NCBI GenBank assembly: GCA_965230195.1
Contig: OZ245997.1
Span: 1,922,001 to 1,986,000 of the forward strand
Origin: Putridiphycobacter sp965230195
GTDB lineage: Bacteria > Bacteroidota > Bacteroidia > Flavobacteriales_D > Crocinitomicaceae
Reading direction: 5' to 3'
DNA length: 64,000 bases
Shown: one piece after another, positions 33,850 to 42,234 of the stretch
Numbering within the stretch: the first letter of the stretch is position 1
How the letters are laid out: every line of letters begins with the position of its first letter
Notes under the pieces: model-generated
What the model was told of the DNA's origin: nothing
Database searches by the model: none
Seen by the model: the letters and a program-made list of their open reading frames with translations, nothing else
Program-made: the position numbers and the translations under genes

Positions 33850-34530
33850 ATGATGCACAAGATTTTGATAATTGATGATGAGCCGGATATTAGAACTTTG
33901 ATTAAGTATAATTTAGCTAAAGAAGGTTATAGTGTTGAGGAGGCCGGAGATGGGAAAGTTGGAATCGAAAAGGCGTTGGAAATTATTCCTGATTTAATCA
34001 TTCTGGATGTGATGATGCCGGTTATGGATGGAATGGAAACCTGTGAGTTGTTGAGGAAAGAGAAAACCCTGAAAGATTGCATCATTACTTTTTTAACTGC
34101 AAGAGTAGAAGATTATTCACAAATTGCCGGGCTAAATGCCGGTGCGGATGATTACATCAGTAAGCCTATTAAACCAAAATTGTTAGTCAGTAAAATAAAT
34201 GCCTTGTTAAGGCGAAAAAATAACCTTCATTCAGCGGATGAAGATGAAAATGTAACGAACGATTTATTTATAAACAGAAGTAAGTATCTGGTTTATCTGA
34301 AAGGGGAAGAATTAAATTTACCCCGAAAGGAATTTGAGTTGTTGGCCTTGCTTTATGATAATATTGAAAATGTTTGCACAAGAGAGGAAATTCTACAGAA
34401 AATCTGGGGGATTGATGTTATTGTTGGTGACAGAACCATTGATGTTCATATTAGAAAATTACGGGAAAAAATTGGTGACCATAAAATAAAAACGGTCAAA
34501 GGAATCGGATATAAATTAAAAAGAGGATGA
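33850..34530 (+). CDS. OmpR/PhoB-type response regulator
   Basis: 226 residues. The receiver has the acidic pocket IIDDEPDIRTL, phospho-acceptor Asp in LIILDVMMPVMDG (near residue 54), and LTARVED / KPIKPKLLVSKI with the conserved lysine. The C-terminal winged helix has NLPRKEFELLALLYDN and VGDRTIDVHIRKLREKIG. It binds DNA when phosphorylated. No histidine kinase is adjacent, so its partner is elsewhere. The stop is close to the convergent beta-helix gene, with a weak GAGGAT...ATCCTC hairpin. Confidence 0.9.
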   Translation: MMHKILIIDDEPDIRTLIKYNLAKEGYSVEEAGDGKVGIEKALEIIPDLIILDVMMPVMDGMETCELLRKEKTLKDCIITFLTARVEDYSQIAGLNAGADDYISKPIKPKLLVSKINALLRRKNNLHSADEDENVTNDLFINRSKYLVYLKGEELNLPRKEFELLALLYDNIENVCTREEILQKIWGIDVIVGDRTIDVHIRKLREKIGDHKIKTVKGIGYKLKRG

Positions 34531-34573
34531 TATCCTCACCCTCTTTAATACATAACGATAATTGCTAGCTTTT

Positions 34574-35914
34574 TTACAATGCTTTTGTCCAGTTAGCAGT
34601 CCAGTCAGAACCGGATTGTACAGCACCTATATAGTTAGCGGAAGTAAACCAGGAGCTTAACCCTGAAGTATTAAATGCACCGGTTGATGAAGTTCCTATA
34701 TATCCATTTAAGAAAGAAGCTAAAGAACCATCAGAGGCAGCTTGATTATTATTAACAGCCTGGTCAAACATATTTGTTACAGTAGTATCATTACCTGCTG
34801 AACTGGTAAATTTAAACGGGCTAACATTGTCAATAATTGAATTTTGGAAGGTCAATTCACCATTGTTCATATTGGTGATCGACTGGTTGTGTTCCACCTG
34901 GCATCCTCTTTTAGGAAATCCTGTAGCTACAACATTATACAAGCTACCTTTTGTTCCTTCTCGAAGTTTTAGGGCCTGATTTAAGTCGTCACCGTCATTT
35001 AATCCAACTAATGTAATATTTGAAAGTGTAGGGTTGGAGTAAGGAGTGACAGTATTGTTATCCTCAAGGTTATCGCCTTCAATACCCCTGTCACCACCAT
35101 TCGAACCTTGTTGAGCCACCCAAAATTGCCCGTTTCCTGTCCATCCCTGAGTCCAGTCAAAGCTGTCATCTTCATTTCCGGTAGATACTGCGTATTTTAA
35201 TGATGCTGTTCCTCCAAAAAATTCAAATCCGTCATCAGCTCCTTTGTACGCCTGCAAGTATTCCAATTCAGTTCCCGATCCCACACCGTTAAATGAAAAA
35301 CCATTTAATTCATTATCTGTGCTCAATAATTTTCCGGCATATTCTACTCTGACATAACATAGTTTTCCTGAGTTATCTGTTGGGTCAGAACCTCCATAGA
35401 GCCCTGTTCCGCCTTCACCTGTTGCTTCAGCTCCCACATTAATAGGTGCTTTTCCATTAAGGATAATACCTCCCCATTCTCCGGGATTAGGACTGGATTT
35501 AATTGGTGTAAATACTATTGGAGAGCTTGAAGTACCGCAGGCCATTAATTTTCCACCTCTTTTTATGGAAAGAAAAGGAGTGGTACCATCATCAGCAGTA
35601 TTAATTGTTGTACCGGCTTCGATAGTTAGAGTAACGCCATCTTCAACAAATACACCACCCGAAAGCAAATAGTTTTCAGTAGCCTTAAAGGTGGTATTGG
35701 TTTTAATGGTTCCAAAAATTTTATTGTAAGTAACGCCATTGATCACCACCACAGTGGAGTCAAATAAGCAAGGGTTCTTTTTATCTTCCTTTTTAGCATC
35801 AGGATTATAGTTGGTTGCAGTTGAGTCCATACATCCTTTTTTACAGGAAGTAGCCAGTAATGCTATTGCTCCGGCAAAAAGCAGAGTCTTTATTGTCGTT
35901 TTTCCTTTCATCAT
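34574..35914 (-). CDS. Secreted beta-helix lipoprotein (paralogue 1)
   Basis: 446 residues. The signal peptide ends in lipobox ATSC, so the mature protein begins CKKGCMDSTATNYNPDAKKEDKKNPC, a C-M-D-xTATNYNPxA signature of Bacteroidota surface proteins. The rest is beta-helix-like: GVFVEDGVTLTIEAGTTIN, SIKRGGKLMACGTSSSPIVF, GEWGGIILNGKAPIN, VGSGTELEYLQAYKGADDGFEFFGG, and a conserved C-terminal region DWTANWTKAL. No catalytic residues are recognised. Its paralogue lies 150 bases upstream on the same strand. It may bind or coat the surface; function unknown. Confidence 0.7.
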   Translation of the reverse strand: MMKGKTTIKTLLFAGAIALLATSCKKGCMDSTATNYNPDAKKEDKKNPCLFDSTVVVINGVTYNKIFGTIKTNTTFKATENYLLSGGVFVEDGVTLTIEAGTTINTADDGTTPFLSIKRGGKLMACGTSSSPIVFTPIKSSPNPGEWGGIILNGKAPINVGAEATGEGGTGLYGGSDPTDNSGKLCYVRVEYAGKLLSTDNELNGFSFNGVGSGTELEYLQAYKGADDGFEFFGGTASLKYAVSTGNEDDSFDWTQGWTGNGQFWVAQQGSNGGDRGIEGDNLEDNNTVTPYSNPTLSNITLVGLNDGDDLNQALKLREGTKGSLYNVVATGFPKRGCQVEHNQSITNMNNGELTFQNSIIDNVSPFKFTSSAGNDTTVTNMFDQAVNNNQAASDGSLASFLNGYIGTSSTGAFNTSGLSSWFTSANYIGAVQSGSDWTANWTKAL

Positions 35915-36003
35915 TTCTTTTTAAATTAAAATTACGGGATGCTAAATGAAAAGTGGTTAAGGCTTTATTAAGTATTTATGAATAATACAACTGGTTTTTT
36001 GAC

Positions 36004-36038
36004 ATAAAAAAATCGGGTGACACAATGGCCACCCGATT
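36004..36038 (-). terminator. Rho-independent terminator after beta-helix paralogue 2
   Basis: AATCGGGTG (36011-36019) pairs with CACCCGATT (36030-36038). On the minus strand it is followed by TTTTTTTATG. It lies 29 bases after the stop of the gene at 36067, so the two paralogous lipoprotein genes are separate transcripts. Confidence 0.9.
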
Positions 36039-36066
36039 TCCTTATTAGTTATGTACAATTTACCTA

Positions 36067-37422
36067 TTAAAGTCCTTTGGTCCAGTTAGCAGTCCAGTTA
36101 TTACTTGATTGTACTGCACCGATATAGTTAGCAGAAGTAAACCAAGAATCTAATCCTGAAGTGTTAAAAGCTCCTGTTGATGAAGTTCCAACAAATCCGC
36201 TTAAGAAAGAGATTAAAGAACCGTCAGAAGCAACCTGGTTGTTATTTACAGCTTGATCGAACATTGCAGTTACAGTAGTATCGTTTCCTGCAGAGCTTGT
36301 AAATTTAAAAGGGCTAACGTTATCAATAATTGAGTTTTGGAAAGTTAAGTCTCCGTTGTTCATGTTAGTGATAGTCACATCATGCTCAACCTGGCACCCT
36401 CTTTTAGGGAATCCTGTTACAACAAAGTTATAGAAGTTTCCTTTCATTCCTTCTCTTAATTTCAACCCTTGGTTAGAAGCGTCTCCATCATCAGTACCAA
36501 CTAAAGTTACGTTAGAAATAGTAGGGTTAGAGTAAGGAGCAGCAGTGTTGTTATCTCCAAGGTTATCACCTTCAATACCTCTGTCACCACCATCATTAGC
36601 TTGCTCAACTACCCAGAATTGACCGTTTCCGCTCCATCCGTGAGTCCAGTCAAATGAATCATCATGGTTACCTGTAGATACAGCATATTTTAAAGAAACA
36701 GTTCCTCCGAAGAATTCAAATCCATCATCAGAACCTCTGTAAGCTTGTAAGTACTCTAATTTAGTTCCTGAACCAACACCGTTGAATGAAAAACCATTTA
36801 ACTCGTTATCAGTACCTAAAATTTTACCAGCGTACTCAACTCTAACGTAGCATAAAGAACCAGAGTTATCAGCAGCATCAGAACCACCATAAGTTCCTGT
36901 TCCACCTTCACCTTCAGCTTCAGCGCCAACATTAATAGGAGCTTTACCATTGATGATAATTCCACCCCATTCTCCTGGTAATGGATTATCTTTAATTGGC
37001 GTGAAAACAATTGGAGAGCTGGCAGTACCGCAAGCCATTAGTTTTCCACCTCTTAATACTGATAAAAATGGAGTAGTTCCGTCATCAGCAGCATTAATAG
37101 TTGTTCCGGCCTCGATAGTTAAAGTAGCACCATCAGCAACAAAAACACCTCCTGATAATAACCAGTTGTCAGCAGCAGTTATTGTTCTGTCTTCTGTTAA
37201 TGTTCCAACAACTTTATTATAGTTAACACCGTTGATTGTTTCTACTGTATACCATGAATCAGCAACAGGGTAAACACAAGGGTTATCTTTATCATCTTTT
37301 TTTGCGTCTGCATCATAGTTAGTAGCAGCAGGATCAGTACATCCTTTTTTACAAGAAGTAGTAGCGACTGTAAGAGTTCCAGCCATAATCATCAAACCGA
37401 TTGTTGATTTTCTTAGTTTCAT
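36067..37422 (-). CDS. Secreted beta-helix lipoprotein (paralogue 2)
   Basis: About 451 residues from MKLRKSTI (the ATG eight codons upstream is less likely because the signal peptide begins here). Lipobox TTSC, then CKKGCTDPAATNYDADAKKDDKDNPC. The same beta-helix body as paralogue 1 follows, with long identical stretches (for example LMACGTxSSPIVFTPIK and GEWGGI(I)xNGKAPINVGAE). It differs mainly in an inserted VADSWYTVETINGVNYN near residue 60. The pair is a recent tandem duplication. Confidence 0.7.
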   Translation of the reverse strand: MKLRKSTIGLMIMAGTLTVATTSCKKGCTDPAATNYDADAKKDDKDNPCVYPVADSWYTVETINGVNYNKVVGTLTEDRTITAADNWLLSGGVFVADGATLTIEAGTTINAADDGTTPFLSVLRGGKLMACGTASSPIVFTPIKDNPLPGEWGGIIINGKAPINVGAEAEGEGGTGTYGGSDAADNSGSLCYVRVEYAGKILGTDNELNGFSFNGVGSGTKLEYLQAYRGSDDGFEFFGGTVSLKYAVSTGNHDDSFDWTHGWSGNGQFWVVEQANDGGDRGIEGDNLGDNNTAAPYSNPTISNVTLVGTDDGDASNQGLKLREGMKGNFYNFVVTGFPKRGCQVEHDVTITNMNNGDLTFQNSIIDNVSPFKFTSSAGNDTTVTAMFDQAVNNNQVASDGSLISFLSGFVGTSSTGAFNTSGLDSWFTSANYIGAVQSSNNWTANWTKGL

Positions 37423-37560
37423 TTTCTTTTGTATTTTATTTGGCACAAATATCTGAAGTAAACATGTGGGGCCTGTTAGGGGATGTTTATATGTCTATTA
37501 TTTAAATGTTAAATTTCATTTCACTTTTCTTAACATAAAATGTTAAATCATTTAAAATGA

Positions 37561-37595
37561 AACACCTCAGCACTATATAAAGTAGCTGAGGTGTT
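37561..37595 (-). terminator. Terminator after the short surface-repeat gene
   Basis: AACACCTCAGC (37561-37571) and GCTGAGGTGTT (37585-37595), an 11-bp perfect stem, 44 bases beyond the stop at 37639. The minus-strand tail (TCATTTTAAATG) is only moderately T-rich. Confidence 0.65.
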
Positions 37596-37638
37596 TTAAA
37601 TACCTAAGAAAAAGGCTGGACTCTGTAATATAAAATTT

Positions 37639-38814
37639 TTAAAACATAATGCTTAAACCTCCGCTTGCACCTACCCATATTGAGGTACTTCCTTCGTAAT
37701 ACCACCAGTCTTCGGCATATAATGTATAAGGAACATTCAGTGCCTGAGAAGAGGCATCAGCAATTTGATGCTCGGACAAGTATACATTAAATGAAGGTCC
37801 TGCAAAGAATGCAACATACCTATTAAGGTTAAAACGCAATGTTAAGTCTGATTTAGCTAAAAAATCAAATTCAGGTTTAAATGGTTGCCTGATAATATGG
37901 TTACCTGTGACATCTAATGCTATTTTAAACCGTTTCGATAAATTTAACATTGAACCCACACCTAAACCATAGCTATAATATTTATGGTCGGAGTTGGAAG
38001 TATATCCGGCTTTATAAATGGTGTATAAATTATCAACACCTATCTTTAAAGTCGCATTGGCATAGATTGACTCACTGATGGAAAGGTCCAGGGCGTGAAA
38101 CCCTTTTTTAACAACACTGATTAATCCAAAAGGTACACCTCTTTCAAATTCTTCGGCAAAATTAAACAGACCGAGCTGTAATCCGTTTACTTTTTTAGCC
38201 TTATTTAATAAACCAATTTGAATCCCACTCAGGTCACCCAGGTTTAAATTTGATATACCGGCTATTTGTGCGCCTATAAGGTTACCATTATTGGTGTTTG
38301 ATATACCCGAAGTTTGAATACCGAATAAATTACCATTGTTAATATTGGTAATACCAGCCATCTGGATGCCATAATAATTGCCATTTACTGTATTGGAAAT
38401 GCCTGCAATTTGAATCCCGTTAGCTGATTTTCCAATAATGTTTGAAATACCGGCAATGGCGATTGAATTACTTGAATCTTTTACAACATTTGTAATGCCT
38501 GCAACCATCATACCGTCCGCATGTTTTGAGTTGACATTGGCGAGGCCACCAATTTGAATGCCATTAACGGCACCCAAATTGGTATTAACCATGCCTCCTA
38601 TTTCTAACCCATTAACGCCACCATTAACACCATATAAAACATTGAAGGAAAAATTGTTGGTATACTGTGGTGAGTTAAGTCCGTTTGTACCCAATGGGTA
38701 GAAAAAGGATACCTGTACAGGTCTGTTTAACCGTGTTGAGTCTGTAACCTGTGCTTTTGCTGAGTAAAATGTCAGGGATGCTAATAAAAGGACTGTTAGT
38801 TTTATAGTTTTCAT
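37639..38814 (-). CDS. LA_2272-type surface-repeat barrel protein (short form)
   Basis: 391 residues with a signal peptide ending at YSAKAQ. About eight copies of a strict 16-residue repeat (48 bp) follow from about residue 70 (for example GIQIAGISNTVNGNYY, GIQMAGITNINNGNLF, GAQIAGISNLNLGDLS). The C-terminal part is beta-barrel-like (FAGPSFNVYLS, a final strand GGLSIMF). This resembles the LA_2272 surface repeat family. It is 76 bases downstream of the TonB receptor gene on the same strand. It is homologous to the C-terminal half of the 677-residue protein at 42235, so the locus carries two versions. Confidence 0.75.
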   Translation of the reverse strand: MKTIKLTVLLLASLTFYSAKAQVTDSTRLNRPVQVSFFYPLGTNGLNSPQYTNNFSFNVLYGVNGGVNGLEIGGMVNTNLGAVNGIQIGGLANVNSKHADGMMVAGITNVVKDSSNSIAIAGISNIIGKSANGIQIAGISNTVNGNYYGIQMAGITNINNGNLFGIQTSGISNTNNGNLIGAQIAGISNLNLGDLSGIQIGLLNKAKKVNGLQLGLFNFAEEFERGVPFGLISVVKKGFHALDLSISESIYANATLKIGVDNLYTIYKAGYTSNSDHKYYSYGLGVGSMLNLSKRFKIALDVTGNHIIRQPFKPEFDFLAKSDLTLRFNLNRYVAFFAGPSFNVYLSEHQIADASSQALNVPYTLYAEDWWYYEGSTSIWVGASGGLSIMF

Positions 38815-38889
38815 CTGCTTATATTTTAAGTTTGGTTGTATGGAACCCCATATTATTCTGGTGTAATAGTGAAGTTAATATGTCTGCTT

Positions 38890-41235
38890 TTAGAATTTTA
38901 TAGTGTAGATAACATTAGGAATGAAAGATAGCTGATAGCCTTCTTCTATACTTTGTGTTCTGGAGTTATAGTATTCTGAAACAACCGCCTGATTATTTGT
39001 TAAATTTTGAATGTCGATTTTGAAGGAATGACTGGCTTTTGGCTTATCCACTCTGTAGGTTAATCCTAAATTAAGAATGAAAACATCATCTCCTTTTGTA
39101 GAATAAGGCTTATCCCATTGTCTCACCGTACGATCTTCTGCTATTGAAGCTTCAAGATCAATAGGAGTGTATCGGTTACCACCCAGGTAAGATATCTTGG
39201 AGTTAATACCGAAAGTTTTGTTTTTAGTTTTTCCGAATTTAAACTCCTTTCCAAATAATACATTACTGGTAAAGTTGGCATCATATTTCGAATCTCTTTC
39301 AATACCATCATGAGGTGTATAGAGCGATTTGTATATTGATCCTGTAACAAGGTAGTAGAAATTATTATTAAAGAATCTTTCTAATGTAATTTCTGTACCA
39401 TAATTTCTTCCGGTTCCTTCATTTACCAGTTCACTACCAGGTATTCCTGAAGAGAAGTTGATCATTGAGAAATTACTTGTAGGATCTTTGCCAACCGGAA
39501 CATTGTATAAATGTTGGTAATACAATTCTGTTTTAAGGTTTAGATTTTCATTAATTCTGAATCCGTACCCTAACACATAATGGATACTTTTGGTAAAGTC
39601 AAGTGTTTTATTTGGGAAAAAGTAGGTACCATCTTCCTGTAAATCATTGTACATATAAGTTGATAAACTTTCCATTCTGCTGTGCATACCAAATCCTGCA
39701 GAGAAATTATGCCGCGGTGACGGTTGCCACTTCATTCCTAAACGGGGCTCAACGGCATAGTTTTCGTTGAGGAAGAAATGGGTGTGATGTAGTCCTGAAA
39801 CAAAGGTTAAATCATTATTGATTCTGTATTTCCATGTTAAAAATGATTGCATCATATCCGCTGCACCATCTGATTTAAGGAAAGGTGTCATTATACCATC
39901 TTCATCTTCATCATCTTCATAGAAAAAATCATAAGTCAGGTGTGAAAAAGTGGCGCCTACCTGGAATAAATTTTTGGCATTAGCTTTATAGTTTATAATA
40001 CTTTGCGCCGCTAATTTATTATTGGTAAACTTTTCTCTTTCTGAGAAAAACAGGACACTATCCGAGTTTAAGAAATGACCTTCACCTCCGTTTCCATCAG
40101 TAGAAGCTGAGATGTAACTTTTAATGTATAATTTAGGATTAACAATGTAGGTGTGGTTTAAACCAACTACTCCAAGGTTAGCTCCAAATTTGTAACGCCA
40201 GTAGACTTCACCTGTTTCCTCGTCTTCATCTGCCTGGTCAATACTACTGATTCCACCTAAACCAATAAGCGAGAAAGTACCTGCTTTTTTAGTAGGGAAA
40301 ACAAATTTAAATGAAGCATCCTGATAGATTGGGATTCCGCTGAAATCAAGAATTCCTAATTTGTCCAGTATACCAACCGTAGAGTATCGGTAGTTTATAA
40401 GATAAGATCCATTGTATCCTGGTTTAAAAGGACCTTCCATTGTAGCATCAATACCCAATGCGCCAACAGAAAATGCATACTCTCTTTTTTCATTGTTTCC
40501 CTGACGGAATTTAACATCAAAAACACCTGATAATGCATTACCATATTCCGGTGCAAAAGCGCCTGAAAAGAAATCTGAATTCGCCAGAACCGAACCGTTT
40601 AAAGCATTTACCGGTCCACCTGTAGATCCATTATTGGAGAAGTGGTTTGGATTGGGGATATCAATCCCTTCCAAACGCCATAGAATACCTCTTGGAGAAT
40701 TTCCACGAACCACAATATCATTATCACCTTCAGCATTACCATTTACACCAGCAAAAGCTGACACCATTCGTGCCGGGTCGTTTAATGATCCCGCATATCG
40801 GTTAGTTTCTTCAACTGTAAATGTTTTAGCACTAACGGTAGCCATTTTATTAATTGATTCCGATTTGTCCTTCTGAGCCTTAACCTCTACTTTATTAAGC
40901 ATCTTAATATCGGTTAACATCTCGGCATTAATAATCTTTTCTTTACCAGACTCCACTAATACATTAGGAATAAGTATTTCCTGGTAACCAACACTTCTTA
41001 CCTTCAACTGAATTCTTCCAACTGGTACATTTTCCAGACGAAACTTTCCTTCTGCATCTGTAATTGCGCCTATAAATGGATCTGAGTCCACAATAATAAC
41101 ACTTGATCCCATGAGAGGAACTTTGGTGTCAAAATCCGTAACTGTTCCTCTGACTGTTTGAGTTAAATCCTGACCATAGGTCATAGCCGAAACTATCAGA
41201 AGAATTAAAGTGATTACTTGTTTTTGAATTTGCAT
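38890..41235 (-). CDS. TonB-dependent receptor with carboxypeptidase-regulatory-like domain
   Basis: 781 residues. A signal peptide (TYGQ) is followed by a carboxypeptidase-regulatory-like domain (RGTVTDFDTKVPLMGSSVIIV, FRLENVPVGRIQLKVRSVGYQEI, residues about 28-110). The plug is about residues 140-240, with DIVVRGNSPRGILWRLEGIDIPNPNHFS and GSVLANSDFFSGAFAPEYGNALSGVFDVKFR. A 22-strand barrel follows, ending in YQLSFIPNVIYTIKF. There is no STN domain, so it is not itself a FecA-like transducer. The cognate substrate is unknown. A 27-bp element lies 31 bases before the start codon. Confidence 0.92.
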   Translation of the reverse strand: MQIQKQVITLILLIVSAMTYGQDLTQTVRGTVTDFDTKVPLMGSSVIIVDSDPFIGAITDAEGKFRLENVPVGRIQLKVRSVGYQEILIPNVLVESGKEKIINAEMLTDIKMLNKVEVKAQKDKSESINKMATVSAKTFTVEETNRYAGSLNDPARMVSAFAGVNGNAEGDNDIVVRGNSPRGILWRLEGIDIPNPNHFSNNGSTGGPVNALNGSVLANSDFFSGAFAPEYGNALSGVFDVKFRQGNNEKREYAFSVGALGIDATMEGPFKPGYNGSYLINYRYSTVGILDKLGILDFSGIPIYQDASFKFVFPTKKAGTFSLIGLGGISSIDQADEDEETGEVYWRYKFGANLGVVGLNHTYIVNPKLYIKSYISASTDGNGGEGHFLNSDSVLFFSEREKFTNNKLAAQSIINYKANAKNLFQVGATFSHLTYDFFYEDDEDEDGIMTPFLKSDGAADMMQSFLTWKYRINNDLTFVSGLHHTHFFLNENYAVEPRLGMKWQPSPRHNFSAGFGMHSRMESLSTYMYNDLQEDGTYFFPNKTLDFTKSIHYVLGYGFRINENLNLKTELYYQHLYNVPVGKDPTSNFSMINFSSGIPGSELVNEGTGRNYGTEITLERFFNNNFYYLVTGSIYKSLYTPHDGIERDSKYDANFTSNVLFGKEFKFGKTKNKTFGINSKISYLGGNRYTPIDLEASIAEDRTVRQWDKPYSTKGDDVFILNLGLTYRVDKPKASHSFKIDIQNLTNNQAVVSEYYNSRTQSIEEGYQLSFIPNVIYTIKF

Positions 41236-41265
41236 GGTCTTTTATTTATGTTCTTATATCTAAAA

Positions 41266-41292
41266 GACAACTCAAATCAATTTACCCCCTAT
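41266..41292 (-). promoter_or_regulatory. Candidate ECF-sigma promoter of the TonB receptor gene (site 1)
   Basis: On the minus strand the site reads ATAGGGGGTAAATTG, a base, then TTTGAGTTGTC. It differs at one position of 27 from site 2 upstream of the DUF2807 gene. The GGGGGTAAA box and the terminal GTTGTC lie at a fixed spacing, as in ECF promoters. It lies 31-57 bases before the start codon. Confidence 0.55.
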
Positions 41293-41346
41293 AAGAATTT
41301 AATTTTTTTTAAAAATAGTTGGGGAATCTGGTCTAAAGAGGTGGGT

Positions 41347-42147
41347 TCAATGCAATTGAGTATATGAAAGAAAGTATCGGGAGCCTAGTTCTCTTAACCC
41401 GGCCGCATCATAATGAATAGAATCGGATTCGTTTAAGTTTATATTGATAACAATTGGTGCATTTGGATCGGCATATCCTGTTCTGGATACTCTTCCCGGT
41501 GTGTTTTTAATGATATTTTGTATAAATATACGTTTTGGATCTTGTTGTACCCATATCGGATTCATACCACCTAAAATAAAAGGGATATCAGGGCTTTTAA
41601 TGGATTGTCTTAAATCACTGATGAACTGGTCCAGGTCATTTTGATAATCAGGATTTTTCAGGTCTGATTCTCCCTGATGCCACAAAATGGTTACCAATTT
41701 ACTTTCGGGATATTCAAAACGAACCATTTTAATTCTCTTAACCAGGTCCTCAAATAAGGGTTCACCTTTGTTCCAGTCTTTTTCACAGAATGCAGAGCCG
41801 GCTTTTCCGGCAGGAATGATCAATATTTTTTCTTCTTCGTTTAAATAAGTTTGAAGATAAAATTTACTGAATGTAAGTGCAAAACCGATATGATCTTCTT
41901 TTTTAGTATAGTGGTCAAGGGGCTCAACAGCAGGTATCACTCTCATATCATTACCATCATGCCTGCCCAGTTGATATATTTGAGGATGGGGAGCATCAAT
42001 AACCTCATCCAGCCCTATACCATAATGTGTGTTTGATTGGCCACAAGTTACAATAATATGGTAAACTTCTTCCTGTTTCTTTTCATCTTTACGACAGGAA
42101 AAACTAATTAAACAAATTAGTGGAAAAGCAATTTTAATTGGAGACAT
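41347..42147 (-). CDS. SASA-type esterase lipoprotein (sialate O-acetylesterase-like)
   Basis: 266 residues. Lipobox SFSC (Cys18). The GDS-like nucleophile motif is CGQSN (Ser38), followed by LIIPAGKAGSAFCEKDW, LVTILWHQGESD (the HQGE motif typical of SASA/DUF303) and DSIHYDAAGLRELGSRYF with the C-terminal DxxH. These are the SGNH hydrolase catalytic boxes, so it probably deacetylates sugars outside the cytoplasm. It lies between the repeat-barrel gene and the TonB receptor gene on the same strand, suggesting a carbohydrate-linked role for the cluster. Confidence 0.85.
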   Translation of the reverse strand: MSPIKIAFPLICLISFSCRKDEKKQEEVYHIIVTCGQSNTHYGIGLDEVIDAPHPQIYQLGRHDGNDMRVIPAVEPLDHYTKKEDHIGFALTFSKFYLQTYLNEEEKILIIPAGKAGSAFCEKDWNKGEPLFEDLVKRIKMVRFEYPESKLVTILWHQGESDLKNPDYQNDLDQFISDLRQSIKSPDIPFILGGMNPIWVQQDPKRIFIQNIIKNTPGRVSRTGYADPNAPIVININLNESDSIHYDAAGLRELGSRYFLSYTQLH

Positions 42148-42234
42148 TAATGGCCTGATGGTTTAATACTAATATTAAACGGCTGGTTTGTTTGTCTTAT
42201 TGTATTAAGCTTTATAAGTGAGAAATGTGTCGGC

